NCBI GenBank assembly: GCA_018054005.1
Contig: JAGPKI010000017.1
Location: forward strand, 9,167 to 18,268
Direction of reading: 5' to 3'
DNA length: 9,102 nt
DNA from: Caldisericia bacterium
Lineage (GTDB): Bacteria; Caldisericota; Caldisericia; UBA6126; JAGPKI01
Part shown: one piece after another, positions 1 to 7,265 of the stretch
Position numbering within the stretch: the stretch's first letter is position 1
Layout: each line of letters starts with the position of its first letter
Position numbers and translations under genes: made by a program
Notes under the pieces: model-generated
Database searches by the model: none
Seen by the model: only the letters and a program-made list of their open reading frames with translations
What the model was told of the DNA's origin: nothing

Positions 1-281
1 GAGTTTGAATCTATCATATCTGCCAACGGACATCCTGCATTTAGAGTAGGTATAAGTACATCCTTTTTTGGCGATAGAATCTTAGCTGTTTCAGCCATAA
101 ATTGAACACCACAAAAGATTATTACAGAAGCCTCCACATTTGAGGCAAGGATACTCAGCTCTAATGAATCACCAATAAAATCTGCGATATCTTGAATCTC
201 TGGTAACTGATAATTATGGGCTAAGATAACTGCATCTTTCTCTTTCTTTAACTTAAATATCTCAGAAATCAGTTTTTTCAT
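1..281 (-). CDS. nadA: Quinolinate synthase NadA (N-terminal part, runs off the left edge)
   Basis: NadA is the cytoplasmic [4Fe-4S] enzyme that condenses iminoaspartate with dihydroxyacetone phosphate to quinolinate in de novo NAD synthesis. The 93 visible residues start at an ATG at 281-279 and match the family's first third. AHNYQ (residues 21-25) supplies the substrate-binding His22 and Tyr24, GDSLELS (37-43) is the conserved serine loop, FCGVQFMAETAKIL (56-69) is a family signature, and Cys84 in AGCPLADM is the expected first iron-sulfur ligand. The two later ligand cysteines lie beyond the window. A weak Shine-Dalgarno (AGGT, 5 nt before the ATG) supports the start. The gene lies downstream of the repeat region and is probably transcribed separately from the central operon. 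No nadB or nadC is visible. Identification is firm; the missing two thirds cannot be judged. Confidence 0.95.
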   Translation of the reverse strand, partial: MKKLISEIFKLKKEKDAVILAHNYQLPEIQDIADFIGDSLELSILASNVEASVIIFCGVQFMAETAKILSPKKDVLIPTLNAGCPLADMIDSN

Positions 282-436
282 TTTTACCTATTATAATAAA
301 CTTCATAATTTTTAGCTATTTTCTTATTAAATATTACGAAAATGTTTGTTAATTCCTAAAGCAGTATTTCCCCTTTCTTGATTAATATAATCGCTCGGAA
401 TTGTGTTTTTTGTTGTTCTGTGCTTCACGTTTCCAA

Positions 437-480
437 GTCATTCTGAAAGCGCGGTATTGTCTCGCTTGAACTTCAGAATT
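437..480. repeat. Imperfect palindrome with GTCATTCTGA motif
   Basis: ATTCTGAA (440-447) pairs perfectly with TTCAGAAT (472-479). The inner AGCG (448-451) pairs with CGCT (463-466), leaving a 5-nt bulge (467-471) and an 11-nt loop. The GTCATTCTGA at 437-446 recurs exactly at 703-712 in the other palindrome. The left ~160-bp repeat copy starts 7 nt from this structure. It resembles the short extragenic palindromes dispersed in many bacterial genomes; whether it recurs elsewhere cannot be seen here. Confidence 0.6.
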
Positions 481-486
481 CAATCT

Positions 487-647
487 TTTTGCATTTTAAC
501 ATTTCTTTGTATTTCTGTCACAGCACAAGCATGAAAATAATGACTTTAATCCTTTTCTTGTGCCACTTATATAACTAAACAATATAAATCCAACCTCTTT
601 ATTAAATATAATTTTATAATTTTGGAGTTATTATTTTCGGAGGAATA
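487..647 (-). repeat. Left copy of ~160-bp inverted repeat
   Basis: The reverse complement of this segment matches 8620-8779. By hand alignment the inner part has about 5 mismatches in 89 nt and the outer 53 nt has 9. Between them lies a diverged stretch of about 18 nt with a 1-nt length difference. No reading frame of useful length is present. In the repeat's own orientation (minus strand here) it contains TTGGAT-N16-TATAAG and then a hairpin with GCACAAG/CTTGTGC arms (+ strand 557-563 and 523-529). It points toward nadA and sits between two palindromes, 3 nt and 7 nt away. Confidence 0.85.
566..593 (-). promoter_or_regulatory. Promoter-like motif inside left repeat, facing nadA
   Basis: TTGGAT (593-588) and TATAAG (571-566) are separated by 16 nt. 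Both hexamers and the spacing are retained in the other repeat copy as TTGAAT-N16-TATAAG, which supports a shared function. Transcription from here would cross the rest of the repeat and the 437-480 palindrome before reaching nadA, a leader of roughly 280 nt. In DNA this AT-rich a sigma70-like match can arise by chance. Confidence 0.35.
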
Positions 648-650
648 CTC

Positions 651-729
651 AGATCCTTTGGATCGCTTAAGATGATGCTCTCTCGTGATAATGGGGTGAG
701 AGGTCATTCTGAGCGTTAGCAAAGAATCT
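651..729. repeat. Long imperfect palindrome (REP/MITE-like), possible operon end
   Basis: Arms 651-684 and 698-729 are imperfect reverse complements. They share AGAT, CTTTG, CGCT, GATGA/GAATGA and CTCTC blocks in the same order and enclose a 13-nt loop. The right arm carries GTCATTCTGAGCG followed by AAAGAATCT, a type of extragenic palindrome familiar from several bacterial genomes. It starts 3 nt from the inner end of the left repeat copy. It lies about 40 nt past the lyase stop codon and could stop or stabilise the operon transcript, although no T-run follows it on the minus strand. Confidence 0.7.
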
Positions 730-771
730 ACATATTTAATTTGTATTAACCATTATTACCTTAATCCTTTT

Positions 772-3522
772 TTAATTAAATGTAAGAATGTGTTTACCTG
801 CGGGAAGGTTTAAAAATATTCCTTTTTTAAATCTTTCGAAAGAAATCTTTTTTCCATCCAACAAAACATAGTTAAAGTCTGAAAAATTGAAGAATGTTCT
901 CGCTGATGGATAATTCAATTCAAACTCACAGTAATATTTATAAAGAGGGCTATTTTTTGAAAAATAAATATATTTAAATTTATTAGGAGAGAAGAATATT
1001 TCCTTTTGATTTAGGTTTAAGTAACTACAATTCTCAACAAAATATGTCATAATTTCATTATTTAAGTTATCTTTTCGCATATAGGAAATTGTTGCATCAC
1101 TCCCTGTATATTTTAGTTGTTTTAAGTTTCCTTTATTATCTACTGTGAAATAATCTATAAAATTAAATTCTTTTCCACTAACTGCTATACTAAATTCAGT
1201 TACTCCATTACTTTTATAACTTGAAGTATTTAGATCAATTAACTCATCGGCATTATGTGGAAGTATTACAGTTCCAAAAGTGGCATCTTTTTTCCCATAC
1301 AGGCTATATTTTATATATTTTGTTTTTACTTCTTCCCCCCAGTAAGGTGAATAAAATCCATTCTCTATGGTTGTTTTACAATCAAACATATTTACAACTT
1401 TTATTTTTATATCCTCATTATCTAAATTTTTTACTCCATATATAATTTCTTTCTCTTTTTTGGACATAAGTTCGCCTGCAGGGTGAAAATTTGCGGAAAA
1501 AGTTTTTTCTGACGTTGAATTTAATTCATCAAGAATAACTGCATAAAATGGTGTATTGTCAGTTTTTTTTATAAAATAGACAAATCTATTGTGTGAGACA
1601 TCGTTAAAGTTAACATTATGGCTTATGACAACATTCGCAAAATCAATTTTTGAAAATGTTCTAAAATCAGAAACAGATGAAAAATCTATTGGTCCTACGC
1701 CACCATTATAGAATCCTTTTGGACCTTTACCATCAACCTCAATTACATTATGAGCTTTCGCACTTACATAGTAATCCCTATTAGTGGAACTCCATCCATT
1801 TGGACCATAACCGCTTGTTAAAAGGATAGGACATTTATTTGCATAAATCTGAATATTGCCTGTGTCATCATGTTCATGTAGAGATGATAATGATTTTCCT
1901 GTAAGAAGAAGGTAGGCACTATCGTTCTTCCAATTTTCTCTAAAAACAATTTCTGAATCTGAAGCGAAAAATTGTGATGGTTCAAAATATGGCTCTGAAA
2001 CTTCATCTTTTTCTTTGTAAGTGTAAAGATACAATGGAATATATAGACTTTTTACTATGTTCCATGGTTCATTATTGATAGAAGAATTAGAAAATACATT
2101 TAAAGAAGCCCAATTTAATATGGATGAATTATTAGGGAAAAATTCCGAAATAAATTTTTGAGGATAAATAACTCTGCTTTGCCAGGAATCATCAATACTA
2201 GGCAAAAAACCATTTGGCATTCTTATTTTTATACTCCATTCTACGAGGTTTTTGAGTCTGTCAGAAAAAGGAAAATCTGAAAAAATATTTAAGTTAGTTA
2301 AATTCTTTAGAAAATGTGCGAAATATGAAAGAATTTCAGTAAGGTAAGTAAAATAATGAGTTCCTTCATTTAAAACTCCTTCATAAGATAATTGAAAATT
2401 AAAAAATCTGTCCAGAATATAAAGAGATAAGTTGAATATTTCATCTCTTTTGTTGCTGGTTGGGTCTGCTGCTAACATTGCTATGCCTGCTGCCAAAGCT
2501 GCTCTCGTTACGTGATTGTTAGCATAACCATATGGATAATATGATATCCAATATTTACAGGTTTCTATTTCTTTTAAAGCTACATAATTTATTATTCTTT
2601 GTATTGTTAAATAGGTTTTAGAATTGGGTTCAATTTCATCTCTTAAAAGATCGAAAGCAATAACATAGTTTATGAAATCTTCTTGAACAAGGATATCATT
2701 TTCCTTTATAAGTTTATCCCAGTGAGTTTCATCAATGTTGGATAAATTTATAAGTGATAACTCTTTAAATGTACTATCATTGTTAATTCTTCCTAAAAGT
2801 GCAGCATCTCTTATAACTGAGAGATTTACCTTTGCACTATCATTAAATATATTTTTAGCATTTTTTACTAATTCTACAAAAACTTTAGAAAGATTCTTAT
2901 TTTCTTTATTAGCAAGCAAATTGCATATGTTTTGAATTTTTGATTCATTAAATAAAAGATCATTATTTTTTGAAGGAGGTAATTTAAGATTATAATCATT
3001 TAAATTCTCATCTTTATGCCAAGAGAGTCTCAAATTACTTATGTAAATACTACATTTGGAAACATTTAAAAATGCATCTGGGTGAGTTTGAAATGCAATG
3101 TATCTTACTTTTCTCAAATCAGGAGTACCTACTTTAGCAAATGATGAAAACAATTCATTAAAAGTCAAAGTGAAACTTTTCCATCCAGTCCAATTAATAG
3201 TTATATATGAGTAAAGATAGGAATTACCATAAGTACCTATCATAATATAGATCCATGAAGAAGTGTTTACTAAAGAATGACAATCAAATTTTATACAATT
3301 GAAGCATTCCCAATTTGAAGGTATATTTCTTGTGAGAATCAAAGAACCTTTTTCTTTTGGGCACCATTCAAGGTAAGAACTACTATTAAAAGAAAGCTGT
3401 CCTCCTCCCTGCCAACTTTTAGAATCTAATGGTATAAATATTTCAGAATTAGTTGTATAAACATTAAGTGTAGGAAAAATTGAAATAATTATTAAAACTA
3501 ATATTAGAATTTTTTTAAGCAT
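772..3522 (-). CDS. Exported heparinase II/III-type polysaccharide lyase
   Basis: A 916-residue secreted protein that probably cleaves an acidic polysaccharide by beta-elimination. Residues 1-23 form a typical signal peptide. Residues 28-168 look like a beta-sandwich, carbohydrate-binding-type domain ending in ISNLRLSW. Residues ~185-500 are helical and fit the alpha/alpha toroid of these lyases, with Asn336-His337 and EGTHYFTY (386-393). The heparinase II/III-like beta domain follows at ~515-700, with HEHDD (549-553), GYGPNG (571-576) and the signature HNVIEVDG (591-598). A beta-rich tail runs to 916. By analogy with heparinase III and PL17-type lyases, Asn336, His337, Tyr390 or Tyr393, and His549 or His551 are candidate active-site residues; this is inferred from spacing. 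It is last in the operon, 5 nt after the phosphatase stop, with no Shine-Dalgarno, so translation is probably coupled. The substrate is unknown. Confidence 0.82.
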   Translation of the reverse strand: MLKKILILVLIIISIFPTLNVYTTNSEIFIPLDSKSWQGGGQLSFNSSSYLEWCPKEKGSLILTRNIPSNWECFNCIKFDCHSLVNTSSWIYIMIGTYGNSYLYSYITINWTGWKSFTLTFNELFSSFAKVGTPDLRKVRYIAFQTHPDAFLNVSKCSIYISNLRLSWHKDENLNDYNLKLPPSKNNDLLFNESKIQNICNLLANKENKNLSKVFVELVKNAKNIFNDSAKVNLSVIRDAALLGRINNDSTFKELSLINLSNIDETHWDKLIKENDILVQEDFINYVIAFDLLRDEIEPNSKTYLTIQRIINYVALKEIETCKYWISYYPYGYANNHVTRAALAAGIAMLAADPTSNKRDEIFNLSLYILDRFFNFQLSYEGVLNEGTHYFTYLTEILSYFAHFLKNLTNLNIFSDFPFSDRLKNLVEWSIKIRMPNGFLPSIDDSWQSRVIYPQKFISEFFPNNSSILNWASLNVFSNSSINNEPWNIVKSLYIPLYLYTYKEKDEVSEPYFEPSQFFASDSEIVFRENWKNDSAYLLLTGKSLSSLHEHDDTGNIQIYANKCPILLTSGYGPNGWSSTNRDYYVSAKAHNVIEVDGKGPKGFYNGGVGPIDFSSVSDFRTFSKIDFANVVISHNVNFNDVSHNRFVYFIKKTDNTPFYAVILDELNSTSEKTFSANFHPAGELMSKKEKEIIYGVKNLDNEDIKIKVVNMFDCKTTIENGFYSPYWGEEVKTKYIKYSLYGKKDATFGTVILPHNADELIDLNTSSYKSNGVTEFSIAVSGKEFNFIDYFTVDNKGNLKQLKYTGSDATISYMRKDNLNNEIMTYFVENCSYLNLNQKEIFFSPNKFKYIYFSKNSPLYKYYCEFELNYPSARTFFNFSDFNYVLLDGKKISFERFKKGIFLNLPAGKHILTFN

Positions 3523-3527
3523 TGAGT

Positions 3528-4334
3528 TTAATGAATAAAACTATTGATAATGTCAAGTATTTCATAATGAATTATTGAGTTAGAACCTATCACAGAATTA
3601 ACTATGTTTCCAGAAACATTTATCTCATTTCCATTAAAATCAGTGAATTTACCACCAGCCTCTTTTAATATTAGAGATGCCGCTGCATAGTCCCATAATT
3701 TAAGTTTGAGCTCCCAAAAGCAATCAAAAATTCCAGAAGCTACATAGCAAATGTCTATTGAAGCTGAACCAAGTCTTCTTATAGCAAGAGTTTTTTTTGA
3801 AAGAAATGCAAAAATATCAATATTATCATAATCTGTACTTCTTATATCATAAGGAAAGCCAGTTACAAGAAAACTTTTTCCAATGTCACTTACATTGGAA
3901 ACATGTATAGTTTTATTATTTTCAAAAGCACCCTCTCCTTTTATTGCACTGAAAATAGAATTTAGTTTTGGCGCATATATTAAACCAAATTTAATATCTC
4001 CTTCCACTGCAAAAGCGATTGATATTGAGAATATAGGTAATTTTCTTGAGTAATTAGTGGTTCCATCAAGTGGATCTATGATCCATAAAAAATCACTATT
4101 TCCATTTCTCGACCCTTTCTCTTCAGTTAAAATTGAGTGGTTTGGAAATTTTTTTAGAATGCTTTCTACGATATAGTTTTCACATTTGTAGTCGGCGTCA
4201 GTGACAAGGTCTATTTCACCTTTGTTTGATATTATTCTCTCATTGTTAAAAGAATTTATAAGTATTTTGCCAGCTTTATAAATTAAGCCTATACCAAAGT
4301 TGAAATGCTTTTTGATTAAAGCTCGTTGGTTCAT
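3528..4334 (-). CDS. Inositol-monophosphatase-family phosphatase
   Basis: A cytoplasmic Mg2+-dependent, Li+-sensitive-type sugar phosphatase (SuhB/IMPase/archaeal-type FBPase superfamily). All metal-site motifs are intact: DLVTDAD (42-48), the glutamate pair in LTEEKGSR (69-76, Glu71 the likely ligand), DPLDGTTNY (87-95, Asp87 and Asp90) and WDYAAASLILKEAGG (214-228, Asp215). At 268 residues it has the usual full length. The start ATG overlaps the upstream stop (ATGA, 4334-4331) and has no Shine-Dalgarno, indicating coupling. Members act on inositol-1-phosphate, fructose-1,6-bisphosphate, NADP or PAP; sequence alone does not separate these. Next to an exported lyase and envelope proteins, a role in sugar-phosphate or inositol-lipid metabolism is plausible but inferred. 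Confidence 0.95.
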   Translation of the reverse strand: MNQRALIKKHFNFGIGLIYKAGKILINSFNNERIISNKGEIDLVTDADYKCENYIVESILKKFPNHSILTEEKGSRNGNSDFLWIIDPLDGTTNYSRKLPIFSISIAFAVEGDIKFGLIYAPKLNSIFSAIKGEGAFENNKTIHVSNVSDIGKSFLVTGFPYDIRSTDYDNIDIFAFLSKKTLAIRRLGSASIDICYVASGIFDCFWELKLKLWDYAAASLILKEAGGKFTDFNGNEINVSGNIVNSVIGSNSIIHYEILDIINSFIH

Positions 4335-6016
4335 TTTAAGTTTTTTCTTTCTATTTTTAAAGTTTGTAATTTAGCGTTCCAATCAAGCTTAAGATTCATA
4401 TATTCTGACAAAGTTTTAATTGAAACAAAAAACCTCCCAGACTTTATTTCGGGGGTTGTATCTATCTTTTTATTTTCACCGTTAAACCAGATATAATCTT
4501 TTTTTAGATAAAATATTAAAAGATTCCCATTATATCTTATATAACAGCATTGATTTCTGTCATACCATATAACTTTTGCACTGAATATATCTCCTATTAA
4601 TTTTGCTGGTACCATTACCCTACCATTCTTTATATATGGAGCAACATCAAGCGAAATTAATCTTTCATCCACTTTTACTGTAGGATTATTGATTTTAAGT
4701 TCAGCAACTAATTCTTGGTTTGAAGATAAATTTTCATCTACACTAATACCATATACCCAATCATTTTGAAACAAACTATTTTTAATTAGAATATAGTTTC
4801 CTGAAAAGTTGGTTAAGTTTGTAGTATTGAAATTTTTTATATCTAATGAGTTCAGAGTGCCATAATTATTTGGTTTACCACTAAAAGTATAATCTAAAAC
4901 GAGGTTTGTTGTTTCTTTCATAATATCGTAGTATACGAGGCTTTTTGACAACTTATCTGAAATAAAGAACAACTTTCTACCATCTCCGCTAAGAAAGAAC
5001 GGAGAATTTTCAGGAATTTCTGTGTGATTTTGGATTTCTCCACCATCGATTGGTATGGAAGAGAGCATTATTGTGCCATTATTGAAAGATTTGAAATAAA
5101 TTCTTGAGCTATAATAGTTTAATAAAAATTGCCCCAAACTTTCTATTTTTTTATCAAAACGTTTTGAGGAAGTAAGCTGTCTGAGATTAGAACCATCAGA
5201 ATTTATTACAAATAATTCACCAGTCCTATCAATTGGTTCTTCACTCATAAAAACCTTGCTATAAAATACCACTTTTTTACCATCGTATGAAAGAGAGGGG
5301 TAATGAGGAGATTTAGGATAATCACTCCACATAAACGTGCACTCTTTGCTAACAAAAGCTGTTGGTCCAATAAGAATTTTTTGGTTTGTACCATCTATAT
5401 TCATTATCACAATTGCAAAATCATATACATTACATAGTAACCCATCAACCCCGATTTCAACTTGTGTAACTATTTTCTTAGCGTTGTAATCAGTTGTATA
5501 GAAAGGATAATGATTGAGATTTGCTCTGGGGAACCTTATATATTCAGAGCCTTTTACAAGAATACGAAGAGGAATGAATTCTTTTTTTTCTGATTTAATA
5601 TCATATACCAAAAAATAATCATTTCTTGATGAAATGCTTTTAGAAGCCTGTAACCCTAATATTATTTTAGAACCATCTCCACTTATAAATGGTAAATTCT
5701 GAACAGGCTCAAGATATATTTCTTCAGTACCAACTTTATATTTTCCAGAACTAAAAACTTCTTTAATACCCATTCCATTAGAAGAGGCTACATAAACTGA
5801 ATAGTTTTTAGTATTTTTACTTTTTGTTAGAAAAACTATTTTTTCACCATTTTGAGACAGAGTCATATATTCAATCGAATCTGTAAAAGAATATAAGGTA
5901 GTTAATTCTGAATAAACTTTTATTACTTTTTCGGAGTTAACGGCTAAATTTGCGCGGAAAGGAATAATAATTAATATAAGAACAAGAATAAGAGTTAATA
6001 ATTTCTTAAGTTTCAT
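4331..6016 (-). CDS. Exported beta-propeller (TolB/PD40-like) protein with C-terminal copper-amine-oxidase-N-like domain
   Basis: A 561-residue exported protein. Residues 1-26 are a signal peptide. Residues ~45-380 hold PD40/TolB-type blades, each marked by an S-x-[DN]-G-x-K turn followed by a beta strand: LSQNGEKIVF (53-62), ISGDGSKIIL (111-120), LSYDGKKVVF (242-251) and LSGDGRKLFF (342-351). INSDGSNLRQLTS (271-283) is a typical blade end. Residues ~444-558 resemble the stalk domain found at the N-terminus of copper amine oxidases (PF07833 type), here used as an adhesion-like module: KNGRVMVPAK (463-472), the W-Y near 484, then KSGRFFVSIKTLSEYM (525-540) and LDWN (544-547). No catalytic oxidase domain is present, so it is not an amine oxidase. 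The ATG at 6016 overlaps the preceding gene by 11 nt. Its role is probably binding or surface anchoring; the partner is unknown. Confidence 0.8.
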   Translation of the reverse strand: MKLKKLLTLILVLILIIIPFRANLAVNSEKVIKVYSELTTLYSFTDSIEYMTLSQNGEKIVFLTKSKNTKNYSVYVASSNGMGIKEVFSSGKYKVGTEEIYLEPVQNLPFISGDGSKIILGLQASKSISSRNDYFLVYDIKSEKKEFIPLRILVKGSEYIRFPRANLNHYPFYTTDYNAKKIVTQVEIGVDGLLCNVYDFAIVIMNIDGTNQKILIGPTAFVSKECTFMWSDYPKSPHYPSLSYDGKKVVFYSKVFMSEEPIDRTGELFVINSDGSNLRQLTSSKRFDKKIESLGQFLLNYYSSRIYFKSFNNGTIMLSSIPIDGGEIQNHTEIPENSPFFLSGDGRKLFFISDKLSKSLVYYDIMKETTNLVLDYTFSGKPNNYGTLNSLDIKNFNTTNLTNFSGNYILIKNSLFQNDWVYGISVDENLSSNQELVAELKINNPTVKVDERLISLDVAPYIKNGRVMVPAKLIGDIFSAKVIWYDRNQCCYIRYNGNLLIFYLKKDYIWFNGENKKIDTTPEIKSGRFFVSIKTLSEYMNLKLDWNAKLQTLKIERKNLK

Positions 6017-7265
6017 TACTTGTTATTACTCTTTTTTTAAAAATCATTATAGTTGAGCCCACTCTAATAAAATCATCATCTTCTAATAGTTTAGATGAAA
6101 CTTTTAGAGAGTTAACATATATACCATTCCTACTATTCAAATCAATTAATTCAAATCCATTTTCCACATTCTTAATAATACAATGTAAAGCTGAAATTTC
6201 AAAATCATTGATTTGTAAATTACAACTATCTGCGGAACCAATCATAAATTCTCTACTATCAATAATAATTTTCTTTTTTCCGTTTCTAAGAAAGATTTCA
6301 AGCCAACCAATATTATTGTTGCTTGTTTTTATCGGAGGTTCTTTTTTTGAGTCAATCTTTTTTAATAAAAAGTATGCATAATAACCTAAGATAATAGTAA
6401 GCGTTAATATCAACCATGGTATTATTATTGATAAACCTTTAACATTAAATTTTTCTACATATTTCTTTCCATTATTTAATTCTAATGTAATATTGTGTTT
6501 TTTAGATAGACTATATTTAAACGGGGTTTTTAACAGAAGAAGAGAAGGATAAGTGCTTAAATTTTTTTTTACTCTTTCTTCGATTTTGCTATAGTCAGAA
6601 ACATCTGATAAATTAATTGAAAAACCAGAAGAAAGCTCTGCAATTTGTTCAATTTTTTTCATACCATTAATACTGTTCTTGACATCAATGTAAACTATTG
6701 GATATGAGGGAAAAAATATTTCTGTTTTACTTCCTCTATCTTCTCCTGTTCCAATAAGGATAATAAAGGGGTAATCATCTATATTTTTTATTATGTTTGT
6801 GACCAATATTAATGAATCAATTAATCTTGCATTAGGATTATAACTGAAATTTACTGTTAGAAACGACCCCTTTATTTTTTCTAATTCAGTGTTAAAAGTA
6901 AAAGCAAGTGTATTTTCTTTCTCTGGTAGTGATTGTTTTATATGAAGAAGCAGGTTCTTAGTCTCAATATCAAAACCTAAATCAACCATTTTCTTGGAAT
7001 TTTCTATAAGTAAAACTGGAATCAATTTTTTATTTTTTGGAATTGAGAATTGAGTATATTCGTAATTTGTTATTTCTTTTTCATCTACTTTTACCGAACT
7101 AACAAAGTTATTTGAGTTATTGTTGGTTAATTTTACATAAATGTAAGGAAAAAAGTTAGAGTTAACAAGAACTTGACTTTCACTTTGCTGCATACAGTAA
7201 CTTGTAAACGGTAAACTAAATAATAAAAAAACAACAAAAATAAAAGTTAAGATAAATCTTGTCAT
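6006..7265 (-). CDS. Membrane protein with outer VWA-like domain and cytoplasmic FHA domain
   Basis: A 419-residue single-span protein. Residues 1-25 are a signal peptide. Residues ~80-240 follow a von Willebrand factor A fold: strand LIPVLLIENSKKM (81-93) at the place of DxSxS, AFTFN (121-125), then LIDSLILVTNIIK, FIILIGTGEDRGS (167-179), and IAELSSGF (208-215). The metal site looks degenerate, with ENSKK for DxSxS and GTGED for TDGED. A transmembrane helix spans ~278-301, followed by KK and SKK as the cytoplasmic side. The FHA domain fills ~320-412: MIGSADSC (341-348), SALH (358-361, the SxxH motif) and LNSRNGIYVN (376-385). The usual pThr-binding Gly-Arg is Gly-Ser here. ATGA overlap with the upstream gene implies coupling. 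It may link an outside interaction to phospho-dependent binding inside; no Ser/Thr kinase is in the window. Confidence 0.85.
   Translation of the reverse strand: MTRFILTFIFVVFLLFSLPFTSYCMQQSESQVLVNSNFFPYIYVKLTNNNSNNFVSSVKVDEKEITNYEYTQFSIPKNKKLIPVLLIENSKKMVDLGFDIETKNLLLHIKQSLPEKENTLAFTFNTELEKIKGSFLTVNFSYNPNARLIDSLILVTNIIKNIDDYPFIILIGTGEDRGSKTEIFFPSYPIVYIDVKNSINGMKKIEQIAELSSGFSINLSDVSDYSKIEERVKKNLSTYPSLLLLKTPFKYSLSKKHNITLELNNGKKYVEKFNVKGLSIIIPWLILTLTIILGYYAYFLLKKIDSKKEPPIKTSNNNIGWLEIFLRNGKKKIIIDSREFMIGSADSCNLQINDFEISALHCIIKNVENGFELIDLNSRNGIYVNSLKVSSKLLEDDDFIRVGSTIMIFKKRVITSNET

Larger units (their letters stand above)
282..771. other. 490-bp gene-free region between lyase gene and nadA
   Basis: No coding region is supported on either strand here. 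From right to left it holds a large imperfect palindrome (651-729), the left copy of the ~160-bp repeat (487-647) and a second palindrome (437-480). The remainder, 282-436, is AT-rich leader to nadA. Within that leader a TATAAT lies just before the nadA Shine-Dalgarno, too close to the start codon to be a convincing -10 box. TTAACA (minus strand, 352-347) is a possible -35 box but has no good partner. No T-rich intrinsic terminator follows the lyase gene; the 651-729 palindrome is the only candidate transcript end. Confidence 0.7.

Noticed and set aside
749..770. Similarity of the sequence just after the lyase stop to part of the left repeat (AAAAGGATTA shared)
   Set aside because: Only about 20 nt of loose AT-rich match, absent from the right repeat copy; probably chance.
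1221..1445. 74-codon plus-strand open frame
   Set aside because: Lies wholly inside the lyase gene on the other strand, has no Shine-Dalgarno or family features, and its composition fits an antisense shadow.
1818..2006. 62-codon minus-strand open frame in another frame
   Set aside because: Inside the lyase gene's heparinase II/III domain, whose main frame carries clear family motifs.
2735..2935. 66-codon plus-strand open frame
   Set aside because: Antisense shadow of the lyase's helical domain with no supporting signals.
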